Assembly: GCA_049317725.1 (NCBI GenBank)
Contig: JBMOHS010000221.1
Coordinates: 1 to 5,684 of the forward strand
Reading direction: 5' to 3'
Source of the DNA: CAIOZW01 sp049317725
GTDB lineage: Bacteria; Acidobacteriota; Blastocatellia; RBC074
DNA: 5,684 bases
Made by a program: the position numbers and the translations under genes. Below, in pieces: positions 1 to 5,455 of this stretch (positions within the stretch are counted from its first letter, which is position 1; each line of letters starts with the position of its first letter). The notes under the pieces were generated by a model that made no database searches, had not been told where the DNA came from, and saw only the letters and a program-made list of their open reading frames with translations.

Positions 1-165
1 ATCAGCATCGCCTCTCCCACCCTCTCCGCTGCTCCTTGCCCACAGTACCACTCACACCCCTGCCATTCTACCCGGCTCTCCCGGCTGTAAGACAGCCATC
101 CCCAATGATGACTCAGATTTTACCCAGAAACCGGGACCGGGCGGTGAATTAGGTGAATGATCTCA

Positions 166-190
166 CACGAAGACACAAAGACTCGAAAAG
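166..190. repeat. Short tandem repeat with 8-bp period
   Basis: Three consecutive 8-bp units are visible: CACGAAGA (166-173), CACAAAGA (174-181) and CTCGAAAA (182-189), preceded by TCTCA. From memory, runs of this kind recur between genes in many environmental bacterial genomes and often create false ORFs with HEDTKTR-like peptides. That resemblance is recollection; the period itself is seen directly. Confidence 0.5.
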
Positions 191-256
191 ATCAGGAAGA
201 GCTCTCCCCAGCGACCACTCGGATTCTCTCGCTGGCCCCTCTCCCACAATGCAAAG

Positions 257-282
257 AGCCCTGGTTGCCTTCAACCAGGGCT
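257..282 (-). terminator. Probable terminator of the minus-strand gene
   Basis: This is a perfect 11-bp inverted repeat, AGCCCTGGTTG (257-267) and CAACCAGGGCT (272-282), with a 4-base loop. It lies about 50 bases past the stop of the minus-strand gene. On the minus strand the hairpin is followed by CTTTGCATT, a weak T-tract, so termination is plausible but may be inefficient. On the plus strand it is followed by GCTTCTCG, which fits less well. It is the strongest simple hairpin on the left side and supports a minus-strand transcript ending here. Confidence 0.6.
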
Positions 283-333
283 GCTTCTCGTCAATCGATC
301 GAACTTGAGAACCCAATTCTTGGGAGAGCCTCA

Positions 334-1266
334 TCACGCGGCTTGGAAGAGCACCGGACTCTGCCGCGACGGCTCCCCTTTGGCTGGTACCGACGACCCA
401 ATCTCCCCGTCCACCAGGTCGACCACTGCGCGCACGACCTGCTGGACACCTGCCACCGCCGGCCGGAGCAGCTCCCCCCCTCGCACCAGGCCACTCCTCT
501 CCAGAAACTCTGACTTGGCCTGCACCACCCGGACTGGCTCGAGCCGCACTCCCTCCAGTCGGATCCGCCGCTCCCCCAGACCCGCTCCCCCGCGCGAGAA
601 GAGGTAGTTCGACTCGGTCGGGAAGGGGACTGGTGCTCCTGACTCTTGCTCCCACCCTGTTGCCGCAGTGCCCACCGGGGCGAGCTCCCACCGGGAGTTG
701 TCCCACTGGCTCTGGGAATGGAGCCGGTACTCCCGGCACCCCCCTCCAGACGATTGCCACGCCACCTGCAACTCAATCGCGCTGAGGTGCCACGGCTGGG
801 CCCAGAGGTTCCTCGCCCCGACTGCCGAGAGCGACCCGATCGCGTGGCCCAAGAGGTACTGCCCCATTCCTTGCGTCGACTCGACGCTGACGCTGTAGGT
901 CGTCTGCTCGAAGCCCTCGGAGCGATCCGCGAGCCCCCATCCTCCCTCGTCCCGGAACGACTGCACCCACACCCAACCAACCTCTTCCCCCTGCCGCTCC
1001 TCTTTCACCAACGAGAGCCACTCCGGGAGGATCTTCGTCAGCCGGCTGACCGGTACCTCATAGCCCAACAACGAATAGTGATGCCATCTCGCACGCAGCT
1101 CCGTCCGCTTTCCGGCCGCTGCCGAGCCGTGTCGGAGACTTCCCCCACTCGCCGTCCAATCATTGCCCCGCCCAAGGCCCGCTCCGATCCCCAACTCGAA
1201 CCCCACCCGATCCCGACTCGACGCAAAGAGTACCCCATCTCTCACCTGCTCTCCTCTTCCCATCAT
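334..1266 (-). CDS. Unrecognised Trp/Gly-rich protein, about 310 aa
   Basis: I do not recognise the family. The frame is open upstream to an ATG at 1317, but that start has no ribosome site. The ATG at 1266 (or the adjacent one at 1263) follows GGAAAGGA by 4-7 bases, so I prefer it; the product is about 310 residues. The first half alternates short charged stretches with aromatic segments (RARWHHYSLLGYEVPVSRL, then EEVGWVWVQSF), giving an impression of beta-rich structure. The C-terminal part, about the last 90 residues, is rich in Arg, Val, Glu and Leu and could form helices. No signal peptide, membrane segment or catalytic motif stands out. Coding is supported by balanced composition compared with the Pro/Arg- or Ser/Arg-rich opposing frames, by the ribosome site, and by a hairpin terminator downstream. 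It could still be a long chance frame in G-rich DNA. Confidence 0.55.
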   Translation of the reverse strand: MMGRGEQVRDGVLFASSRDRVGFELGIGAGLGRGNDWTASGGSLRHGSAAAGKRTELRARWHHYSLLGYEVPVSRLTKILPEWLSLVKEERQGEEVGWVWVQSFRDEGGWGLADRSEGFEQTTYSVSVESTQGMGQYLLGHAIGSLSAVGARNLWAQPWHLSAIELQVAWQSSGGGCREYRLHSQSQWDNSRWELAPVGTAATGWEQESGAPVPFPTESNYLFSRGGAGLGERRIRLEGVRLEPVRVVQAKSEFLERSGLVRGGELLRPAVAGVQQVVRAVVDLVDGEIGSSVPAKGEPSRQSPVLFQAA

Positions 1267-1270
1267 CGTG

Positions 1271-1278
1271 TCCTTTCC
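1271..1278 (-). promoter_or_regulatory. Ribosome binding site deciding the minus-gene start
   Basis: The minus strand reads GGAAAGGA, then CACG, then ATG ATG. The spacing is 4 bases to the ATG at 1266 and 7 to the ATG at 1263. No comparable site precedes the upstream ATG at 1317, so this motif shortens the gene by about 17 codons relative to its longest frame. Confidence 0.6.
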
Positions 1279-1337
1279 GGTTGGGGGACTCTCCCTCCCC
1301 ACGTTCAGTTCGTTCAATCGACTTGGTTATTCAACTG

Positions 1338-1371
1338 TTGTCCAGGTTTCGTTTTAACGTTACCTGGACAA
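1338..1371. promoter_or_regulatory. Inverted TTGTCCAGGT repeat upstream of the minus gene
   Basis: TTGTCCAGGT (1338-1347) and ACCTGGACAA (1362-1371) form a perfect 10-bp inverted repeat around a 14-bp AT-rich centre that itself contains AACGTT. It sits 70-105 bases upstream of the minus-strand ATG, where an operator or promoter would be expected. The core TTGTCC/GGACA recurs in the palindrome at 1525-1544 and once at 1790-1795. I cannot name a regulator. The alternative is a stem-loop in the mRNA leader or a terminator-like foldback. Confidence 0.45.
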
Positions 1372-1524
1372 TGCACGAACCGTGCCAAAGAGGAGTGGCG
1401 GGTGGCGGGGAATGTATCTTAATGATTTATAAGAGCTTATCGCCTTCGCTCGGTTTAGGCTGTTCAGTTCTTCACTGGCGTTTTGCCAAATTGTCGCAAT
1501 TCTTTGGCAGAATGCAAAATTCAG

Positions 1525-1544
1525 TCTTGGACAGTTGTCCAAGA
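1525..1544. promoter_or_regulatory. 20-bp palindrome TCTTGGACA-GT-TGTCCAAGA
   Basis: Two perfect 9-bp arms flank a 2-bp centre. The half-site TGTCCA matches the arms of the inverted repeat at 1338-1371. Closely spaced arms with a 2-bp centre look more like a dimeric repressor site than an RNA hairpin, because the loop would be too tight. There is no adjacent start codon to assign it to, so its target is unknown. Confidence 0.4.
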
Positions 1545-1858
1545 GGACGGGCCTGGGCGAGCGAACGACTACTTTGAACTCGGGGGGAGCGGCTGGGAGA
1601 TGAATCTTGGACCTGTCACCTGTTTTCGCCTCAGCGAGGAGAAGAGCTGGGCACTGAACAGCGTCCACCATTTTGGGGACCCCGGGTTTATGGACCGAAC
1701 CGTTGTTCCGTTTGAAAGGGATGAGAAAAGTGGAATAAGATGCCGCTTCATACGGCATTGACGGATGAATGCTTCATCGTGGCCATCTTTTGTCCTGAAT
1801 GCGCAAATCTAACACGCTGTAATCATATCGAGTAGACGAGTTACGTATCAGTAAGACC

Positions 1859-2731
1859 ATGCCTGGACGACATCTTTGTTCCGAAGAAGAGGCTATCGCT
1901 CGTGGCTACCGCAGCCGCGAGTGTGCGAGGCGGCGTGCCGTGTTGCGGGAAACCATCGACGCCTTTCAACACGCTACTCCAGCTGGAAAGTACCAGGCAC
2001 AGGCCGCACGGAACCTTGCGCGTTGGAGGGCGCAGGTCAGCAACCCTGACTCCAACGTCCAGGTTCGAGTTCTTCCCGGTGACTGGGGAGAGGTGACTCG
2101 TTCGTTGACCCGCGAGTTTGGGACTTGTTTTGCTGTGCTGAATATGGCGAATGCGTATGTTCCCGGTGGTGCCTACGTTGAGGGCGCGGTGGCACAAGAG
2201 GAGAACATGTTCCGCCGAACAGACTGCCATTTTCACATCTCAGATGAGGATTACGATCCCGTATTTGATCAATATCACGCAGAGATGACCAGTCTGCTTC
2301 TCGCAAAAAAGGGGCGGGTCTATCTCGATGTGACCCGTCCAAGGGTTTGTCTCCGTGGTCCCGAAGATCTCCAGGCGACCGATCTTGGGTACCGCTGGCT
2401 GTCTGATGATGAAGTGTTCCCCTTCTTTGAACTCCGGGCTGCGGCTCAGGATCTACGTGGTGGCGACCCCTTCGATCAGTTCGAGGCCAGACGTCGCATC
2501 GCTGCGCAATTTGATACCCTGCAGGAGAACAACGTCGCCCATGTCATTCTGGGTGCCTTCGGATGCGGAGCTTTCCTCAATCCGGCTGATCAGGTAGCCC
2601 GGTTGTACAGGGCGGAAATCGACAAACGCGCCGGGCACTTTCGTGTTATCGCATTTGCTGTCTTCTCCGCAGGCTATGGTCGAGATAACTTTGTTCCATT
2701 TCAAGAAGCATTTCGCGATTTTTCTGCATAG
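1859..2731 (+). CDS. Microbial PARG-like macro-domain ADP-ribose hydrolase
   Basis: This is a complete 290-residue protein resembling the bacterial-type poly(ADP-ribose) glycohydrolases (PARG catalytic macro fold, DUF2263/TIGR02452-like). Such enzymes cleave ADP-ribose polymers or ADP-ribosylated targets. Residues 94-120 carry the signature: LNMANAYVPGG, then QEE at 113-115, then NMFRR. In characterised family members the second Glu of QEE is catalytic, which would be E115 here. The usual GGG before QEE reads GGA (103-105), a small departure. A second conserved block, VILGAFGCGAFLNP, spans about 229-242, and the fold closes near FAVFSAGYG (about 266-274). The N-terminal 60 residues are Arg- and Ala-rich helices typical of the cap region. 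The ATG is the only usable start after an in-frame TAA at 1820-1822. It has no clear Shine-Dalgarno sequence. No signal peptide is visible, so a cytoplasmic location is likely. Substrate is not predictable; both defence against ADP-ribosylating systems and housekeeping are open. Confidence 0.85.
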   Translation: MPGRHLCSEEEAIARGYRSRECARRRAVLRETIDAFQHATPAGKYQAQAARNLARWRAQVSNPDSNVQVRVLPGDWGEVTRSLTREFGTCFAVLNMANAYVPGGAYVEGAVAQEENMFRRTDCHFHISDEDYDPVFDQYHAEMTSLLLAKKGRVYLDVTRPRVCLRGPEDLQATDLGYRWLSDDEVFPFFELRAAAQDLRGGDPFDQFEARRRIAAQFDTLQENNVAHVILGAFGCGAFLNPADQVARLYRAEIDKRAGHFRVIAFAVFSAGYGRDNFVPFQEAFRDFSA

Positions 2732-2765
2732 AAGTCATCTCCAAAAGAGCGCAGGCCAGCTCTGG

Positions 2766-2797
2766 CAGGACAATCAGGAAACAGGACAATCAGGAAA
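2766..2797. repeat. Two perfect tandem copies of a 16-bp unit
   Basis: CAGGACAATCAGGAAA occurs at 2766-2781 and again, without a break, at 2782-2797. It starts 34 bases after the PARG-like gene and runs directly into the AAATGGAGAATGG arm of the next inverted repeat. Perfect identity suggests a recent slippage duplication or an active variable-number repeat. Confidence 0.85.
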
Positions 2798-3060
2798 ATG
2801 GAGAATGGGGAGCAGCCGTTGGGGGAGTGACCTTTGCCCGCCGAGATGGTAAATGAAAGAGCCGCTGCGATTTGTAGGGGCAGGCCTTGTGCCTGCCCTA
2901 TTTTCGCTCAAGGGAACGATGGGGCAACCACAAGGGTTGCCCCTACAACTCACACCGGCCGTGTTGAAATGAAGCACCCAGGGCTTGTGCCCGCCCCAAT
3001 CCCGATGAGGCAGGCAACTATTTCTTTCAAATCATTCTCCATTCTCCATTTGCCCCATTC
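2796..3060. repeat. Intergenic island bounded by inverted repeats
   Basis: AAATGGAGAATGG (2796-2808) is exactly complementary to CCATTCTCCATTT (3039-3051). GAATGGGG (2803-2810) is also complementary to CCCCATTC (3053-3060). These arms enclose about 230 bases of repeat sequence that includes the hairpin element at 2872-2948 and a smaller hairpin, GGGC TTGT GCCC, at 2981-2992. No credible gene lies inside. The frames crossing it give Cys/Pro/Arg-rich peptides that, from memory, are typical of this dispersed repeat. Confidence 0.6.
2872..2948. repeat. Double-hairpin dispersed element with 11-bp terminal repeats
   Basis: TTGTAGGGGCA (2872-2882) and TGCCCCTACAA (2938-2948) are perfect terminal inverted repeats of a 77-bp unit. 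Inside are two strong hairpins: GGGCAGGC / GCCTGCCC (2878-2885, 2891-2898; loop CTTGT) and GGGGCAACC / GGTTGCCCC (2921-2929, 2935-2943; loop ACAAG). I recall near-identical units between genes in many environmental bacteria, so this is probably a non-autonomous dispersed element (REP- or MITE-like). It has no coding capacity. Transcribed, its stable stems might stop or protect the 3' end of the PARG-like mRNA. Confidence 0.75.
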
Positions 3061-3089
3061 TTGACATCCTCGGCTGGAGAGCCCAATAT
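3061..3089 (+). promoter_or_regulatory. Sigma-70-type promoter before RNA copy 1
   Basis: A consensus -35 box, TTGACA (3061-3066), is followed after exactly 17 bases by CAATAT (3084-3089) as the -10 box. Transcription should start near 3096. The same arrangement with the same spacing stands before the second copy of the downstream repeat, which supports both being real promoters. It would drive the structured element and the DUF262 gene. Confidence 0.65.
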
Positions 3090-3095
3090 TGATAT

Positions 3096-3154
3096 GTGAT
3101 TCGAGGGGAGGCTCCCGGGGCTCAGCCGGGGGCAAAGCCGATCGCCCGGATCAC
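3096..3154 (+). ncRNA. Putative structured RNA or 5' leader, copy 1
   Basis: The outer stem pairs GTGATTCGAG (3096-3105) with CCCGGATCAC (3145-3154), with one T-G wobble and one A-C mismatch. The inner stem pairs GCTCCCGG (3111-3118) with CCGGGGGC (3126-3133), with one wobble, around the 7-nt loop GGCTCAG. The 3' strand of the internal loop is AAAGCCGATCG. The predicted transcription start coincides with the base of the outer stem. Compared with copy 2 at 5395-5451, the stems change by paired substitutions, as expected for a conserved RNA fold. Wobbles are G-U when read as plus-strand RNA. It lies 80 bases before the DUF262 ATG, so it may be that mRNA's leader or a separate small RNA; there is no T-tract terminator after it. 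I recognise no known RNA family. A folded DNA repeat is the main alternative. Confidence 0.55.
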
Positions 3155-3234
3155 GACTGACACCCCGACCGTGCCCTCGGCAAATGGTTCCCTCCGTTCC
3201 CACTTGGCCATCGACCCCCTGAGTCTGGACCAAC

Positions 3235-5178
3235 ATGAAGATTGCCACCATTCTCGACCATATCGATAGCGGTCACATGGCACTTCCCGAGTTCCAACGC
3301 GGCTATGTTTGGAACCGGGATCAGGTGCGCGGCCTCTTCGATTCGCTCTATCGCCGACATCCGGTGGGAGGGCTCCTCGTCTGGGCAACGCAGTCACAAT
3401 CGGCCCACCATCGCGGGGATGGGCCATTGGCGAGCGGCGTCGTCAAACTGCTGCTCGATGGCCAGCAACGGATGACCTCCCTCTACGGGGTCTTGCGCGG
3501 CCATCCCCCGCGATTCTTTGACGGAAATCCAGCCACGCTCACCGGACTGCACTTTCACCTCGAGGATGAGATCTTCGAGTTCTATCAGCCGGTCAAGATG
3601 CGTGACGATCAGTTGTGGATCGACCTCACCGAACTGATGAAGGGAGGGAATGACGGGCTCGGAGCCTTTGTCACCCGCCTCTCCTCCAACCCTGACCAAG
3701 CCCTCAATCTCGGCCAGTATGTCGGGCGATTGAGCCGGCTGCTCGCCATCCGGGACATCGAGCTGCACATCGAGGAGGTGACCGGTGCCGACAAGACCCT
3801 CGATGTCGTCGTCGACATCTTCAATCGGGTCAACAGCGGCGGAACCAAGCTCTCGAAGGGCGATCTGGCGCTGGCGAAGATCTGCTCCGATTGGGAGGGT
3901 GGCCGCGTCGAGTTGAAGCGCCAGCTCGATCGCTGGGCCAAGAGCAGGTACGAGTTCAGCCTCGACTGGCTCTTGCGATCGGTCAATACCGTCCTCACCG
4001 GAGAAGCAAAGTTTCTCTACCTGCACGAACAGACCGCAGAGGATGTCCAAGCCGCGCTCCAACGCGCCACCCATCACATCGACACCATCCTCAATCTGAT
4101 CAGCGGGAGGCTCGGGCTTGACCACGACCAAGTCTTCTTTGGCCGCTTTGCCGTCCCGGTGATGGCCCGTTATCTCGACCTTCGCCAGAGCCGGAAGCTC
4201 GGCCCGATGAACGAGAAGGAACGCGACAAGCTCCTCTTCTGGTACGTCCAAGCTGCCATGTGGGGAAGATTTTCAGGCTCCACGGAGTCGTTCATCGATC
4301 AGGATCTGGCCGCGCTTGAGGCCAATGACGGAGCGCTCGACAAGCTGCTCGAGACCTTGCAACTCTGGCACGGTGGCCTCCGTGCCGCTCCAGGCCATTT
4401 CACCGGATGGAGCCTTGGCGCACGCTTCTACCCCGTCCTCTACATGCTCACCAGAATGGGCTCAGCACGCGATTGGGGAACGGGACTGCCTCTCACCGCC
4501 AGCCTGCTTGGCAAAATGAGCCGCCTCGAAGTTCATCACATCTTCCCGAAAGCCCGGCTCTACAAAGGCCACTTCAAGAAGTCCGAGGTCAACGCCCTCG
4601 CCAATTTCTGCTTCCTTACCAAGGAGACCAACCTCGACATCAGTGCCCGACTCCCCGAGGACTATTTTCCCCAGATCGAGGCCGCCCATCCTGGCGCACT
4701 CGCGTCACAGTGGATTCCGGAGGATTCGCAGCTCTGGCGCATCGATCGGTACCGCGACTTTCTCGAAGCGAGAAAGGAGCTCCTCGCTGCCGAGCTCAAT
4801 CGCCGGATGGAAGAGCTCCTCCACGGGGAGACCCAGTGGCTCGACTCTTCCGCCGCACTGCCTCGGGAGCCGGTTGTCCTTGGCGGAATTGCCCATCCCG
4901 AGGAGGAGGCCGAACTCTCCGCCCTCAACGACTGGGTCGAGTCGGTCGGCCTGCCACGTGGCGTCATCGGATACGATGTCGTTGATCCAGAGACTGGAGA
5001 TCAACGGGCCATCTTGGACCTCGCTTGGCCGGATGGGTTACAGGAAGAGCTGAGCCAACCGGTAGCGGTGTTGCTCAATGAGGATGCCGCTGTCATCTCA
5101 TTTGCCAGCCAGTCAGGGTACCGATGCTTCGATGAGATCCGCTCGTTTCGGCAGTATGTCGATTCGATCTTATCGTAG
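3235..5178 (+). CDS. DUF262-DUF1524 (HNH) GmrSD/BrxU/SspE-like defence protein
   Basis: This is a complete 647-residue protein with the single-chain GmrSD-type architecture. The N-terminal DUF262 domain shows LPEFQRGYVWNRDQV (17-31), the ParB-like LLDGQQRMTSL motif (73-83), thought to serve nucleotide use in this family, and FNRVNSGGTKLSKGDLALAK (196-215). A helical middle leads to a DUF1524 HNH nuclease with EVHHIFPKARL (432-442) and ANFCFLTKETNLDIS (456-470), so key His and Asn residues are present. A further C-terminal part of about 100 residues (about 548-647: IGYDVVDPETG, ILDLAWPDGLQ, then a Gly/Phe-rich end) is an extra domain that I believe also occurs at the end of other DUF262 and restriction-type proteins. 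Relatives restrict modified phage DNA (glucosylated, hydroxymethylated or phosphorothioate contexts); this one's target is unknown. The ATG is forced by a TGA at 3220-3222 with no other start between. No Shine-Dalgarno sequence precedes it (GTCTGGACCAAC). Promoter and structured element copy 1 lie upstream. Confidence 0.93.
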   Translation: MKIATILDHIDSGHMALPEFQRGYVWNRDQVRGLFDSLYRRHPVGGLLVWATQSQSAHHRGDGPLASGVVKLLLDGQQRMTSLYGVLRGHPPRFFDGNPATLTGLHFHLEDEIFEFYQPVKMRDDQLWIDLTELMKGGNDGLGAFVTRLSSNPDQALNLGQYVGRLSRLLAIRDIELHIEEVTGADKTLDVVVDIFNRVNSGGTKLSKGDLALAKICSDWEGGRVELKRQLDRWAKSRYEFSLDWLLRSVNTVLTGEAKFLYLHEQTAEDVQAALQRATHHIDTILNLISGRLGLDHDQVFFGRFAVPVMARYLDLRQSRKLGPMNEKERDKLLFWYVQAAMWGRFSGSTESFIDQDLAALEANDGALDKLLETLQLWHGGLRAAPGHFTGWSLGARFYPVLYMLTRMGSARDWGTGLPLTASLLGKMSRLEVHHIFPKARLYKGHFKKSEVNALANFCFLTKETNLDISARLPEDYFPQIEAAHPGALASQWIPEDSQLWRIDRYRDFLEARKELLAAELNRRMEELLHGETQWLDSSAALPREPVVLGGIAHPEEEAELSALNDWVESVGLPRGVIGYDVVDPETGDQRAILDLAWPDGLQEELSQPVAVLLNEDAAVISFASQSGYRCFDEIRSFRQYVDSILS

Positions 5179-5358
5179 TCAGGTGACCAGTGATGAGAGA
5201 AGAATCGAGGATGGGGAGGCTTCGCTTCCAAATGGCCTGCGCTTGCCACGTTTTCTGCCTGGCCGGAACGACCTGTAGTGGTTGCCCCCTCCGTTCGAAA
5301 TCAGGATAGACGAGTCTTCCCGATTCTCTATTCCCCAGGCTTCCCAATGGAGAAATAG
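5179..5358. other. Gap after DUF262 gene, degenerate repeats, no gene
   Basis: No gene and no T-tract terminator are visible directly after the stop. AGAATCG (5201-5207) is complementary to CGATTCT (5321-5327), and GAGGATGGGGAG near 5207 echoes GGAGAATGGGGAG near 2801. GGTTGCCCC at 5280-5288 matches a stem strand of the hairpin element at 2935-2943. ATTCTCTATTCCCC just before copy 2 resembles ATTCTCCATTCTCC just before copy 1. The two intergenic regions flanking the DUF262 gene therefore look distantly related beyond the RNA-like repeat. Confidence 0.35.
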
Positions 5359-5387
5359 TTGACTTCCCGCACTGATGAGCACAATAT
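5359..5387 (+). promoter_or_regulatory. Sigma-70-type promoter before RNA copy 2
   Basis: TTGACT (5359-5364), a 17-base spacer and CAATAT (5382-5387) repeat the arrangement found at 3061-3089. About 22 of the 30 aligned bases from the -35 box to the base after the -10 box are the same. The start of transcription is expected at about 5394-5395, again at the base of the following stem. Confidence 0.6.
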
Positions 5388-5393
5388 TAATGC

Positions 5394-5452
5394 CGAGATT
5401 TAAGGAGGTCCCTGGGGCTCAGCCGGGGACAAGGCCAATCGCCTAAATCTCG
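5394..5452 (+). ncRNA. Putative structured RNA or leader, copy 2
   Basis: The outer stem pairs CGAGATTTAAG (5394-5404) with CCTAAATCTCG (5442-5452), with one conserved A-C mismatch at the same place as in copy 1. The inner stem pairs GTCCCTGG (5408-5415) with CCGGGGAC (5423-5430), with one T-G wobble, around the identical loop GGCTCAG. The internal-loop strand AAGGCCAATCG matches AAAGCCGATCG of copy 1. A third possible hairpin, ACCAGT (5453-5458) / ACTGGT (5480-5485), follows only in this copy. No T-tract is seen. No gene start is visible in the next 230 bases on the plus strand, so this copy is either a free small RNA or a long leader of a gene past the window. Confidence 0.55.
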
Positions 5453-5455
5453 ACC

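Larger units (their letters stand above)
1..333. other. Left-edge gap, no confident gene
   Basis: I see no gene here with a proper start and ribosome site. A minus-strand frame is open from 119 to the left edge after a TAA at 120-122. It reads as a Trp/Glu/Cys-rich peptide (WLSYSRESRVEWQGCEWYCG in its first half), which looks more protein-like than the Pro/Ser-rich frames opposite. It has no ATG, GTG or TTG near its beginning, so it may be the broken start of a gene continuing to the left. A minus-strand ATG at 8 preceded by GGGAGAGG is another possible gene start cut by the edge. A short hairpin, GGCTGT at 83-88 against ACAGCC at 92-97, has no T-tract. The minus strand is G- and purine-rich here, as in the neighbouring minus gene. 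Confidence 0.3.
1318..1858. other. Intergenic gap with palindromes, no confident gene
   Basis: Besides the two TTGTCC-containing inverted repeats, this stretch holds a foldback TGCCAAA (1484-1490) / TTTGGCA (1503-1509) with a nested AATTG/CAATT. It also holds ATGCCG (1740-1745) / CGGCAT (1753-1758) and GATGAA (1764-1769) / TTCATC (1773-1778). Two overlapping frames cover much of it: plus 1483-1761 from a TTG, and minus 1360-1758. Neither has a ribosome site or a recognisable motif. The plus frame's C-terminal 70 residues look moderately protein-like, so a decayed gene is possible. Confidence 0.4.

Noticed and set aside
166..190. CRISPR array
   Set aside because: Units are 8 bp and adjacent, with no spacers.
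149..980. Two long minus-strand frames (149-760 and 291-980) overlapping the preferred minus gene
   Set aside because: One is Gly/Ala/Pro/Arg-rich, the other Ser/Arg/Gly-rich. Neither has a good start, and the frame of 334-1266 has the better ribosome site and composition.
646..1422. 258-codon plus-strand frame
   Set aside because: Pro/Arg/Leu-rich composition typical of a frame opposite a GC-rich gene. It runs through the terminal operator-like repeat and has no ribosome site.
1360..1761. Opposing frames minus 1360-1758 and plus 1483-1761 as genes
   Set aside because: Mutually exclusive, no ribosome site, plus frame begins at TTG inside a foldback, no recognised motif. A decayed gene remains possible.
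2834..3064. Short frames across the repeat island
   Set aside because: Cys/Pro/Arg-rich peptides produced by the dispersed hairpin element, not genes.
3108..3147. Conserved peptide in the repeats instead of RNA (E-A/V-PGAQPG-x-x-PIA frame)
   Set aside because: The frame is shared by both copies but copy 2 stops at once after PIA and neither has a start. Paired stem changes explain the differences better. Kept only as an alternative.
3106..3154. Known riboswitch, because of GGGGCAAAGCC (recalls cyclic di-GMP-I type)
   Set aside because: The motif is not kept in copy 2 (GGGGACAAGGCC), and the overall fold and conserved core of that class are absent.
3394..4251. 285-codon frame antisense to the DUF262 gene
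   Set aside because: Asp/Glu/Leu/Val-rich mirror of a clearly recognised gene in the opposite strand; a shadow frame.
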